Source: Candidatus Eiseniibacteriota bacterium
GTDB taxonomy: Bacteria; Eisenbacteria; RBG-16-71-46; SZUA-252
Direction: 5' to 3'
Assembly: GCA_003235575.1 (NCBI GenBank)
Contig: QJVW01000107.1
Coordinates: forward strand, 1 to 58,674
DNA: 58,674 nt
The position numbers and the translations under genes are program-made. How positions within the stretch are numbered: the first letter of the stretch is position 1; each line of letters opens with the position of its first letter. The notes below the pieces were generated by a model. That model did no database searches and was not told the origin of the DNA. It saw only the letters and a program-made list of their open reading frames with translations. Positions 18,234-26,466 of the stretch are shown here, piece by piece.

Positions 18234-19616
18234 TCAGGGGGACCCGGGCACGGCGGCCGAGTCGGCGGGCGCGGGCGTCGACAGTAGCTTCGAGACGTCC
18301 GCTTCGGCGCGCTTGCGCTGGGAGACCCGGTTCAGATCGTTGTAGAACGAGAAGACGACCAGCGTGACCAGCACGAACAAGCCGACACGCTGAAAGAAGA
18401 GCTGGGTGCGCATGGAGAGCGGCCGCCGACGGATGCCTTCCACCAGCGAGAAGACGATGTGGCCGCCGTCCAGGATCGGAATCGGCAAGAGATTCATGGC
18501 CATGAGCGCCAGGCTGATGAACGCCGCGAACCCGATCAGTTCGCCCACCCCGCTGGCCGCCGTCTGCTTGGCGACCTGCGCGATGGCGATCGGACCGGCC
18601 ACGCTCTCGCCGAGCCGCGCGGGCCTCGTCACGAAACTCCAGAGCCCGGCGTAGATCTGCCCGCAAACCCGCATCGTTTGATCGAAGGCCAGGGGCACGA
18701 CATCCGCGGGCGCGAAGGTCTGGCGGAAGGAGAGACGCTCCGGCGGGGAGATGCCGACGTAGCCCTCCGGCGTGGTGCGCACGGTCACCGTGAAGGGGCG
18801 GCCGTCGCGGACGGCGTCGAGGGTCACCTCCGTATCGGGTTTCGCGCGCACGGAACGCGCGAGCTCATTCCAGTTCCCGACCGGGACGCCGTCGACGGCG
18901 GTCACGCGGTCGCCGTCTCGGATTCCGGCCGAGTAGGCGGGGAGCCCGATGAGGACCTTTCCGATGACCGTATCGGTGCCCCACTCGATGCCTTCCGCGA
19001 TCTGAAGCGCCTCCTCGCGGGGAACCTGCAGCGTCACGGTGGAACCGCCACGATTGACCTCGAGCGGAATCGGCCCGGTCGCGTTCTTCTCCCCCGCGGT
19101 CCGTTCGAGCGCTGTGGAGAGGGTCGCCATGGTGCCGGCCGGCTGCTTGTCCCACGTCACGAGAACGTCCTCGCCCTGCAGACCCACGCGCTCCGCCACC
19201 GAACCCGGGACGACCGAACCGACGTGCGCGGCGAAGTCGCCGATGGAGATGCCGCCCAGGTAGAGACCCACGTAGAGGAGGAACGCGAAGACCAGGTTGG
19301 CGGCGGGGCCCGCCACGGAAATCAGGGCGCGCACCCACCAGGGGCGCTCGAGGAACTCATCCGGCGCGCCGGTTCTGTCCTCGCCCTCCATCGTGTCGCC
19401 CGCCATCCGGACGTAGCCGCCGAGGGGCAGGAGCGACAGACGGTAGTCGGTGCCGCCGCGACGGAATCCGGCCACGCGGGGTCCCATGCCGATGGAGAAC
19501 GAAAGCACGCGCACGCCGAGCCACTTGGCGACCAGGAAATGGCCCAATTCGTGGACGAAGACGAGGACGCCCAGAATCAGGGCACCGTAGAGGGCGATGG
19601 AGAGAAAATTAGACAT
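18234..19616 (-). CDS. rseP: RseP-type site-2 zinc metalloprotease (M50)
   Basis: Intramembrane protease of 460 residues. The zinc site HELGH is at about 23-27 and the third ligand in NLLPIPILDGGH near the C-terminus. Two PDZ domains lie between the membrane segments (about 125-210 and 215-300). The family cleaves anti-sigma factors and remnant signal peptides in the inner membrane. GAGGA sits seven bases before the ATG. It starts a new transcription unit with the promoter at 19663-19691 and is followed by bamA after 10 nt, the usual rseP-bamA order. Confidence 0.97.
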   Translation of the reverse strand: MSNFLSIALYGALILGVLVFVHELGHFLVAKWLGVRVLSFSIGMGPRVAGFRRGGTDYRLSLLPLGGYVRMAGDTMEGEDRTGAPDEFLERPWWVRALISVAGPAANLVFAFLLYVGLYLGGISIGDFAAHVGSVVPGSVAERVGLQGEDVLVTWDKQPAGTMATLSTALERTAGEKNATGPIPLEVNRGGSTVTLQVPREEALQIAEGIEWGTDTVIGKVLIGLPAYSAGIRDGDRVTAVDGVPVGNWNELARSVRAKPDTEVTLDAVRDGRPFTVTVRTTPEGYVGISPPERLSFRQTFAPADVVPLAFDQTMRVCGQIYAGLWSFVTRPARLGESVAGPIAIAQVAKQTAASGVGELIGFAAFISLALMAMNLLPIPILDGGHIVFSLVEGIRRRPLSMRTQLFFQRVGLFVLVTLVVFSFYNDLNRVSQRKRAEADVSKLLSTPAPADSAAVPGSP

Positions 19617-19662
19617 GAACGGTCCTCAAGTGGTCCGGGGTCCGAGCAACGAGGCTCGTATC

Positions 19663-19691
19663 AGGCTAACACCTTGCAATTGCAGGGTCAA
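19663..19691 (-). promoter_or_regulatory. sigma70-type promoter for rseP-bamA-tamB-...
   Basis: Minus-strand -35 TTGACC (19691-19686), 17-nt spacer, -10 TAGCCT (19668-19663), about 47 nt from the rseP ATG. The TGA stop of the upstream glycosyltransferase (19690-19688) lies inside the -35. The spacer contains a small palindrome, TTGCAATTGCAA-like (ttgcaattgca at 19674-19684). Confidence 0.65.
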
Positions 19692-20869
19692 GGAGCGGAA
19701 CCGGCGTCTTCGACCCGTGGCCGGGTCGGGCCCTCGCGGCGCGTCAGAATCTCCGCGTAGAGGGCGTCCGTCCGCTCCTCCGTTTGATCGGCCGAAAACG
19801 CCAGAACCTTGATCTTTCCCCCGTTCCCCAGCCGGGCTCGGAGTTCCCGATCCAGGGCTAGCCTCGTCATGGCTTCGCTCAAGGCCGTGGGGTCGCGCGG
19901 CGGCACCAGGAGACCCGTCTGGCCGTCCTGAACGATTTCCGGCACGCCGCCGACCCGCGTCGCCGCGACGGGAAGTCCTGCCGCCATGGCATCGAGCGTG
20001 GCGGTTCCCATTCCCTCCAAGTACGACGAAACGACGAAGAAATCCGCCGCCCGAAGGAGATCGATGACGTCCTCTCGAAACCCGAGAAAGCGCACCGTGG
20101 TTCCCAGGCCGAGTTCCCGCTGCTCCGCCTCCAGGGCCGGCCCGAGCGGGCCCTCCCCCGCGATCCAGATCCGTAGCGACGGAGCCCGCCCGCGCGCCAG
20201 CGCGGCGGCGCGCAGGAGATCCGACTGCGCCTTGTGGGGCGCCAGGGCGGCCACCTGGAGCGCCACGATCTCCTCGTCGCCGATTCCGTATCGCGCCCGG
20301 AGGGCGGCCCGATCGAACGGCGCCTCGTGCGGCGTGAGATCGATGCCGCTCGGGACCACGCGCACACGGGCCGGATCCACCCCTGATCGCTCCAGCGCGG
20401 TCCGCACACCGTCGGAGATCGCCGCGATTCCCTCGACCGGGAGCGCCCACAGGAGCTTCGAGCCCGGCGTTCGCCGGACCGGAAAATCGACGCGGCGCGA
20501 GAGGACCCGGGCGGGGCCGGGGGCGAACACGGAGGCCATCGCGCCAAGCGCGTGCGCCCGAGCCGCGTGCCAGTGGACGATGTCGGGGCGCAGCCGGCGG
20601 TGAAGCCCGGCGATCGCGAGCGCCGAGAAGACATCCCACGTGCCTCGCATCGGAACGGCGTGGACGGGAAAGCCCTCCGCGCCCGCGCGCGCGGCAATGG
20701 CGCTCGCGCCCGGCGCCGCGAGATGCGGCGTGTGCCCGCGGCGGCGCTGGCGGCGCATCAATTCCATCACCTGCCGCTCCCCGCCGCGCCACGTCCGCTC
20801 GGAATCGACGTGGAGGATCGACCACGGCGGGCGCGCCGCTCCCGCGGCGCCGTCGCGATGCCGCGTCAC
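19688..20869 (-). CDS. GT4-family glycosyltransferase
   Basis: A 393-residue GT-B glycosyltransferase with a GT4-type C-terminal domain: acceptor/donor site VPSGIDLTPH, then GEGPLGPALEAEQRELGLG, the ADFFVVSSYLEGMGTATLDAMAAG block with the E-x7-E pair, and GLLVPPRDP. The start is a GTG that overlaps the TGA of the upstream GT (GTGA). It is the last gene of the LPS-core block before rseP. The sugar and acceptor cannot be told from sequence. Confidence 0.9.
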   Translation of the reverse strand: MTRHRDGAAGAARPPWSILHVDSERTWRGGERQVMELMRRQRRRGHTPHLAAPGASAIAARAGAEGFPVHAVPMRGTWDVFSALAIAGLHRRLRPDIVHWHAARAHALGAMASVFAPGPARVLSRRVDFPVRRTPGSKLLWALPVEGIAAISDGVRTALERSGVDPARVRVVPSGIDLTPHEAPFDRAALRARYGIGDEEIVALQVAALAPHKAQSDLLRAAALARGRAPSLRIWIAGEGPLGPALEAEQRELGLGTTVRFLGFREDVIDLLRAADFFVVSSYLEGMGTATLDAMAAGLPVAATRVGGVPEIVQDGQTGLLVPPRDPTALSEAMTRLALDRELRARLGNGGKIKVLAFSADQTEERTDALYAEILTRREGPTRPRVEDAGSAP

Positions 20870-21981
20870 GGTCTCCGCCTCGGCGTGGTTCGATCCCGCG
20901 CCTGTCGCACGGCATCGGCGAGGATCGTCCCGAGGCGATCGGGATGGCCCGCGTCGAACGCCGCGGCGCGGCCCCGCACTCCCAGCGCCCGGCGCGCGAC
21001 GGGATCCCCGGCCAGCGCCTCGATGGCGCCGGCCAGGGCGTCGGCGTCCCCGGCCGAGACGAGCGAGAGGTGCTCTCCGTCGCGGAAGAATTCCGCGATC
21101 GCGGCCGATCGCCTCGTGATCGTCGGCACGCCCATCGCCATCGCCTGAATGACCTTGTGGGGCACGACGCGCGATGCCTTGTCGGTCGTGCCGAAGATGC
21201 CGAGGGCGATGTCGGCGGCCGCCAGCGAATCCATCGCCTGCGCGTACGGGACGCGGCCGGGCATTCGAACCGACCGCAAACCGGCGGACGCCACGTCCCG
21301 CGCTGCACGGTGCGCCAGCATGCCCGCCCCCAGAAGGGTGAAGCGCGCGTAGTCGGCGCCGTGGCGCCGCTCGATCGAGGTCGCGGCGGCGACGATCGTG
21401 TCCATTCCGTGGAGGGGCAGGAAACCGCCGACGTACAGGATCTCGATCGGCCGGGACGAGGGCGCCTCCGCGCGTGTCGTGCCGCCCCGGCCAAATGTAT
21501 CGCGGTCGGCGCCGACGGGAAGGCGCACCATCTTCCGGCGCGAGACGCCGAATTCGGTGCTGAAGAAGTCCGCGTGCTCCCAGGTGTCGCAGAGCACGAT
21601 GTCCGCGAGCGAAAGCGAGAGGCGGTCGCTCCAGCGAAGTCGGCGCGCCGATACGCTGCCGCGGCGCACCCGCTCCAAGTCGCCCACCTGGGTATCCCAA
21701 CGCGAGACGAGTGGATCGAAGAGAACCGGGACGCCGCTCACCCGCCCGATGGCCGCCGCGAGCAGCACGTCGCGATGGCCGAATGCCGGCACCAGGAGCG
21801 CATCGATCCCGGCACCCCGGAGCGCCCAAGCGCCCAGGCTGGCCAGGGTGCGCGCGAAGGCGCCGGCGCGCGGCGGCGCGTGGAGCTCGCGGACCTCGAT
21901 CCCCTGGGATTCGAGGCTCTCCCGAAGGACGCGGCTCCGCGGATAGGCGGGGTCGTAGCCGCCGAAGAGCCCGACCCTCAC
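20866..21981 (-). CDS. GT4-like glycosyltransferase
   Basis: A 371-residue GT-B protein. The N-terminus has the FGGYDPAYPRSRVLRESL segment, and the C-terminal donor-binding half has ILYVGGFLPLHGMDTIVAAA, VRMPGRVPYAQ, ADIALGIFG and VPHKVIQAMAMGVPTITR. The E-x7-E motif is not well conserved, so the donor contact differs from the neighbouring GT4. It overlaps the GT2 gene upstream by four bases (ATGA). Probable role in LPS core or O-chain assembly, by position. Confidence 0.87.
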   Translation of the reverse strand: MRVGLFGGYDPAYPRSRVLRESLESQGIEVRELHAPPRAGAFARTLASLGAWALRGAGIDALLVPAFGHRDVLLAAAIGRVSGVPVLFDPLVSRWDTQVGDLERVRRGSVSARRLRWSDRLSLSLADIVLCDTWEHADFFSTEFGVSRRKMVRLPVGADRDTFGRGGTTRAEAPSSRPIEILYVGGFLPLHGMDTIVAAATSIERRHGADYARFTLLGAGMLAHRAARDVASAGLRSVRMPGRVPYAQAMDSLAAADIALGIFGTTDKASRVVPHKVIQAMAMGVPTITRRSAAIAEFFRDGEHLSLVSAGDADALAGAIEALAGDPVARRALGVRGRAAAFDAGHPDRLGTILADAVRQARDRTTPRRRP

Positions 21982-22757
21982 GGCGTCGTGGCCGGGGGGT
22001 CGGAGCCGCCGCGCGTCTCGTCCTCCCAGCGACGCGCGTACTTCGTGAAGACGGAGAACGCGGCCAGCATGCAGAGCACGAGTCCGTGCCGGCCGTACCG
22101 GAAGCCTCCCTCCAGGATGTACTGGCGAAGGAAGCGTGCGACGGGCCGGAGGAAGAGGCGCGCGCCCGACGCGCGGACGCCGCGCGCCTTCAAGTCCTCC
22201 GCGGACCAGCGCGTGTAGCGGAGGAATTTCTCGAAGTAGCGATCCAGGCTGCGGTACGTGTCATGGGTCAACCGCCCGCGAAGCGTCTCGACGCGCCCGT
22301 CGATCTCGACTTCGGCGTGGACGTGGAGCGGTTGGTACGCGCCCTTGGTCCGATCGAACAGACGAAGCACGCGATCCCGCTGCCACCCGGCGCCGCGAAT
22401 CCGCTTTCCCAGGAAGTGGTTGTCGCGGTAGATCCAGTAGCCGTCCGCGGCGTGCGGCGACGCCAGCACTTCTTCGATCTCCGCGCGAAGCGCGGGGGGG
22501 ACGCGCTCGTCGGCATCGACGATCAGGACCCACGGGTGCGTCAGCTGCGGGAGCGCCCAGTTCTTCTGCGCCGCTGAGTTCACGTACTCGTGTTCCAGGA
22601 CGCGGTCGGCGTCCGCCCGCGCGATCGCGACCGTGTCGTCCGTGCTTCCCGAGTCGACCACCACGACTTCGTCCGCCCATCGCACGGAAGCCAGGCACCC
22701 GGGCAGATTGTCCGATTCGTTCCGTGTCGGGATGAGAACGCTCAGCTTCCGGCGCAT
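21978..22757 (-). CDS. GT2-family glycosyltransferase (WaaE/KdtX-like)
   Basis: A 259-residue GT-A transferase. It begins MRRKLSVLIPTRNESDNLP and has the DSGSTDDT nucleotide site and a VDADER (DxD-like) metal site near 95. The C-terminal part (HDTYRSLDRYFEKFLRY, then a hydrophobic stretch) is typical of the LPS-core KdtX/WaaE group that adds glucose to heptose. ATG at 22757 has GGGAGG upstream. It overlaps the GT9 gene by 16 nt. Confidence 0.9.
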   Translation of the reverse strand: MRRKLSVLIPTRNESDNLPGCLASVRWADEVVVVDSGSTDDTVAIARADADRVLEHEYVNSAAQKNWALPQLTHPWVLIVDADERVPPALRAEIEEVLASPHAADGYWIYRDNHFLGKRIRGAGWQRDRVLRLFDRTKGAYQPLHVHAEVEIDGRVETLRGRLTHDTYRSLDRYFEKFLRYTRWSAEDLKARGVRASGARLFLRPVARFLRQYILEGGFRYGRHGLVLCMLAAFSVFTKYARRWEDETRGGSDPPATTP

Positions 22758-23809
22758 GGGACCTCCCGTTCGGCTCCGCGAAGCAGCGCCCGCGACGCCT
22801 CCACGACCCGTTCCACGCCGATGTCGCGCATGCATCGATGAAATCGCGCGCCCTCCAGCGGACAGTGATTGGCGTTGCAGTGCAGGCACTCGAGATCGGC
22901 CGCCACGACGGCGACGTGAGCGCCGGCCGGCGGATGCCACGTCCTCGGATGGGTCGGACCGTACAGGGTGACCGTCGGCGTGCCGACGGCGACGGCGACG
23001 TGCTTGGGGCCCGAGTCGTTCGTGACGAGAAGCGCGCATCGCGAGAGGAGCGCGCCCAGATCCTGCCATCCCGTCGGGGGCGCCATCCACGATGGCCGGG
23101 TCATCCGCCCGCGCACGGCCGTCACCGTTGCCTCCTCGCCCGGTCCCCAGATCCAGACCACGGAGGCCTGCTCCGCCAGGACATCCATGGCGGCCGCGAA
23201 GCGCTCGGGGAGCCACGTCTTGGCGGGCCACGATCCGGTCGGCAGGCAAGCCACGATGGGCCGCGCGCGGAGGGCGCCGCCCTGCGCCCCGAGCCAGGCA
23301 TCGATGCGACGGTGCGCGGGCTCCCCGGCGCGAAATCGAAGGTCGAGACCCCTCGCCTCGAATCCCAGCGCCCGCACGATATCCAGCGCGGCTTCGGGCG
23401 CGTACCGGAGAACGGGCCGCCCGTCGGACCCGATCGGCTCACGCGGGACGCGAACGGTGTACGCCCATGCGCGGCCCGGGATGTCGTAGCCCGCCCGGAT
23501 CGGCGCCCGCGTCAGAGCCGTCATCACCGCGGTCCTCGGATTGGACACGAGATCGAGCACGCGGCGATAGCCCCCGCGCGCCAGCCGCGCGTAGGTCGCC
23601 GCCTGCGACGGCAGCGATGTTCGGTCGAGCGCCAGGATGTGGTCGACATCGGGATTTCCCTCGAGCAGTTCCTCCATGCCCCTGGACACGAGGACGTGGA
23701 TTTCCGCCTCGGGCGCCCCAAGGCGCAGGGCGCGCAGCGCGGGGGTCGTCAGGAGCAGATCGCCGGCAGCGCGGTGCCGGATGACGAGAATGCGCTCACG
23801 CGACGGCAT
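22742..23809 (-). CDS. GT9-family (heptosyltransferase-like) glycosyltransferase, first copy
   Basis: A 355-residue GT9 protein of the ADP-heptose:LPS heptosyltransferase family. The N-terminal ILVIRHRAAGDLLLTTPALRALR and the C-terminal TNDSGPKHVAVAVGTPTVTLYGPT (donor site) are clear. A Cys cluster, ECLHCNANHC near 320, is usual for this family. I used the ATG at 23809; a GTG at 23821 is possible. It overlaps the second GT9 gene. Order within the core pathway (I or II) is not decided by sequence. Confidence 0.92.
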   Translation of the reverse strand: MPSRERILVIRHRAAGDLLLTTPALRALRLGAPEAEIHVLVSRGMEELLEGNPDVDHILALDRTSLPSQAATYARLARGGYRRVLDLVSNPRTAVMTALTRAPIRAGYDIPGRAWAYTVRVPREPIGSDGRPVLRYAPEAALDIVRALGFEARGLDLRFRAGEPAHRRIDAWLGAQGGALRARPIVACLPTGSWPAKTWLPERFAAAMDVLAEQASVVWIWGPGEEATVTAVRGRMTRPSWMAPPTGWQDLGALLSRCALLVTNDSGPKHVAVAVGTPTVTLYGPTHPRTWHPPAGAHVAVVAADLECLHCNANHCPLEGARFHRCMRDIGVERVVEASRALLRGAEREVPCAGS

Positions 23810-24851
23810 CGCGCGTTCCACCCCGGGCCAGCGCCCGCTCCACGGCCCCGGCGGCCTCGCTCACGGAGATCCACTCCAAGCAGTCGAGGCGGGCGCACTC
23901 ATGGCGATGACACGGGCGGCACCAGATATCCTTGCAGAGGAGTTGGTGCCCATCCCGCGCGGCATAGGGGAACCAGATCTCCGGAACCGTCGGCCCCAGG
24001 ATGCCCACGGTGGGCGTACCCACGGCGGGCCCGGCATGGAGCGGGCTCCCATCGTTCGTCACGAGCACGTCCAGCGCCGCGACGACCGACCAGTACGTTC
24101 GGAGCGGGAGACCGCTGATGACCGCCGCGCGGGGTGCGCCGCCCGTTCCGAGGACGCGTGCGGCGAGCGCCTCCTCGCCCGGTCCGGCCAGGATCGCCGC
24201 CCGCGCCCCACGTCTAGAAAGCACGCGAACCAACGAGGCGAAATTGGCTTCCGCCCATCGCTTGGCGGACCAACGATTGGAGACGTGCAGTCCCACGATC
24301 GGTCCCTCGCCGGGGAGATGCTCCCGGATGACGGCCATCCCCCGCTCCCTCTCGGCATCGGACAGATGGAGCCGGGGCGCGCGCGAGCCGACGGGGACGC
24401 CCAGTACGGCCAGGGCGCGGAGATGGTGGTCCACCGCCGAAAGCGGCGTCCGGGCTCCGGGGACAACGTGCGTATAGAGTCGCCGTCGTGCCCGGCGGTC
24501 CGGGCCCACGCGAATGGGGGCGCCCGTCCATGCGGAGAGGATGGCGCTCCGCGGGTTGCCGTACAGGTCGATCACCCAGTCGTACCGCTCGCGGCGCAGC
24601 TGTTTCAAGAGCCCCCACGGCGCCGGAAGCGGCGAGGCGCCTCCCGTCGGGATCGGGACGATTCGGTTCACTGCCGGATGGCCGACGGCGGCCTGCGCCG
24701 GCCCTTCCTCCGCCATGAAATCGACCGCCGCCGCCGGAAAGCGCTCGCGCAGGGCGTCGAGAACAGGCAGGGAGAGGATCGCGTCCCCGATTCGGCGGAG
24801 TCTCGTGACCAGAACCCGGCGGGGCGACTCCGCGGGGGGCCCGCCCGTCAC
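23796..24851 (-). CDS. GT9-family (heptosyltransferase-like) glycosyltransferase, second copy
   Basis: A 351-residue GT9 protein, a paralogue of the previous one. It shows VLVTRLRRIGDAILSLPVLDALR at the N-terminus and VTNDGSPLHAGPAVGTPTVGILGPT at the donor site, plus a Cys-rich CKDIWCRPCHRHEC near 315. GTG start overlapping the TGA of rfaE2 (GTGA). Together with rfaE1/rfaE2 it indicates an ADP-heptose-based LPS inner core. Confidence 0.92.
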   Translation of the reverse strand: MTGGPPAESPRRVLVTRLRRIGDAILSLPVLDALRERFPAAAVDFMAEEGPAQAAVGHPAVNRIVPIPTGGASPLPAPWGLLKQLRRERYDWVIDLYGNPRSAILSAWTGAPIRVGPDRRARRRLYTHVVPGARTPLSAVDHHLRALAVLGVPVGSRAPRLHLSDAERERGMAVIREHLPGEGPIVGLHVSNRWSAKRWAEANFASLVRVLSRRGARAAILAGPGEEALAARVLGTGGAPRAAVISGLPLRTYWSVVAALDVLVTNDGSPLHAGPAVGTPTVGILGPTVPEIWFPYAARDGHQLLCKDIWCRPCHRHECARLDCLEWISVSEAAGAVERALARGGTRDAVA

Positions 24852-25393
24852 CCGGACTCCCTGGGCGCCGACCCGGAGGCGGGTGCGTCCGGCGCGCGCA
24901 GCCTCTCGAGGAGCCGGGTCGTCGCGTGCTCCTTCGGATCGCCGACGATCGCCGTACGGATCCCGAGCGACGCGGCCAGCGGCGCCTCCGGCACGCTCTC
25001 CGCGGTGTAGTCGGTCCCCTTGGCGTGCACCGCGGGCCGAAGTAGGCGAAGAAGGTCATCCACGCGATCACCCTCGAACCATGTGACCCAATCGACGACG
25101 CGAAGGGACGCGATCAATTCCAGCCGCTCGGGGAGCGCGACGACAGGGCGTCCCTCCCCCTTCAGTCGACGCGCCGAGGCGTCGGAGTTGAGCGCCACGA
25201 CCAGCCGTTTCCCTTCCGCGCGGGCGCCCTCCAGATAACGGACGTGCCCCACGTGCAAGAGGTCGAAGATGCCGTTCGCCAGAACAAGGCCCAGCCGGTC
25301 GTCGGGCGACGCGTCGAGCCGGCGGGCGAGTTCAGGCGCCGCGACGATCCGCGAGACGTCCCGTTGCTCGTTGCGGCCCCCTCCGCCCTCCAT
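24848..25393 (-). CDS. rfaE2: D-glycero-beta-D-manno-heptose 1-phosphate adenylyltransferase
   Basis: A 181-residue cytidylyltransferase-fold protein, corresponding to the C-terminal domain of HldE. It has ANGIFDLLHVGHVRYLEGAR with the HxGH nucleotide site, LNSDASARRLKG and KGTDYTAESVPE. It makes ADP-heptose from heptose-1-P and ATP. The start at 25393 overlaps the kinase stop by one base (TGATG). In E. coli the two activities are fused; here they are two adjoining genes, as in many bacteria. Confidence 0.95.
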   Translation of the reverse strand: MEGGGGRNEQRDVSRIVAAPELARRLDASPDDRLGLVLANGIFDLLHVGHVRYLEGARAEGKRLVVALNSDASARRLKGEGRPVVALPERLELIASLRVVDWVTWFEGDRVDDLLRLLRPAVHAKGTDYTAESVPEAPLAASLGIRTAIVGDPKEHATTRLLERLRAPDAPASGSAPRESG

Positions 25394-26466
25394 CACCGCA
25401 CCCGGGGAACGGCGTGCGCACCGACCGCGGCGAGCAGCTCGCGTCGCGTCACCGTCGCGGTGCCGCGTTTCATCACGACCACCGAGGCGGCGTACGTCGC
25501 GAGCATGGCCGCCTCGATCTGGCTGGCCCCGACGCCCAGGGCGAGGGACGCCACCGCCGAGACCACGTCTCCGGCGCCCGTCGTGTCCACGATGTCCGCT
25601 CCACCGACCACCGGAATCCGGCGCGCACGCATCCTCCGTTCGAGAAGGAGCATGCCGTCGCTGCCCCGCGTGATCCACACGGAGGCCGCTCCCGCGGCCC
25701 GGCGAAGCGCCTCCCCCGCCCGTCGCAATCCGGACGGCTCGAGGGTCGGCAAATGGAAGGCCTCGGCGATCTCGTGCTCGTTGGGCGTCAGGAGCGTGGC
25801 GCCTCGAAAGGAGCGCAACGCCCAGCGCGAGTCGACGATCACCGGCACGCCGGCTCGCCGCGCCAGCCGCAGGGCTCCCGCGCGCACCCCCGGCCCCAGC
25901 ACGCCGTACCCGTAGTCGGAGAGGAGGAGCGCCGATGCCCCGCGAAGCGCGCGCCGCGTCCGGGCCAGAAGCGACCGCTCCACCGCGGTTCCCACCGGCA
26001 CCCGGCGGCCGCGATCGAGACGGACGACCTGCTGACGGGAGGCGTGACTCGACCCCGCGAGGATTCGCGTCTTTACGGCGGTGTCGATCGAGGCGTCGCG
26101 GACGATCCCCGCCGGATCGAGGCCATGGCTTCTCAGGACGCGGCGGAGGGCCGTGCCCGCCGGATCACGCCCGGCGCGCCCGACCAGCGACGCCTTTCCT
26201 CCCAGCGAACGGACACTGGCAGCCGCGTTTCCCGCACCGCCCGGCACGCCGTGCGCGGCCTCGAATTCGAGAATGATCACCGGCGCTTCGCGCGACAATC
26301 GAGACGAGCGTCCGACCCAGTAGCGGTCGAGCACGACGTCTCCGAGAACGACGACGCGGGTCCCCGCGAGCAGGCCCACCAGTTCGACAAGGCGATCCTG
26401 ACTGGGCGTTCCCGCGGCGGATGGCCGGTCCATCTTCCGCGCGGACGCGCGGCGGCGGGGTGTCAT
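25393..26466 (-). CDS. rfaE1: D-glycero-beta-D-manno-heptose-7-phosphate kinase (PfkB family)
   Basis: A 357-residue PfkB-family sugar kinase matching the N-terminal domain of HldE. Seen are VVVLGDVVLDRYWVG, VPGGAGNAAASVRSLGG, LSDYGYGVL, TPNEHE and the catalytic GADIVDTTGAGDVVSAV. It phosphorylates heptose-7-P at C1. Start at 26466 overlaps dxr's TGA (ATGA). The gmhA isomerase and gmhB phosphatase of the pathway are not in the window. Confidence 0.94.
   Translation of the reverse strand: MTPRRRASARKMDRPSAAGTPSQDRLVELVGLLAGTRVVVLGDVVLDRYWVGRSSRLSREAPVIILEFEAAHGVPGGAGNAAASVRSLGGKASLVGRAGRDPAGTALRRVLRSHGLDPAGIVRDASIDTAVKTRILAGSSHASRQQVVRLDRGRRVPVGTAVERSLLARTRRALRGASALLLSDYGYGVLGPGVRAGALRLARRAGVPVIVDSRWALRSFRGATLLTPNEHEIAEAFHLPTLEPSGLRRAGEALRRAAGAASVWITRGSDGMLLLERRMRARRIPVVGGADIVDTTGAGDVVSAVASLALGVGASQIEAAMLATYAASVVVMKRGTATVTRRELLAAVGAHAVPRVR

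Noticed and set aside
15944-18367. 807-codon plus-strand open frame
   Set aside because: Antisense to bamA; no recognisable domain.
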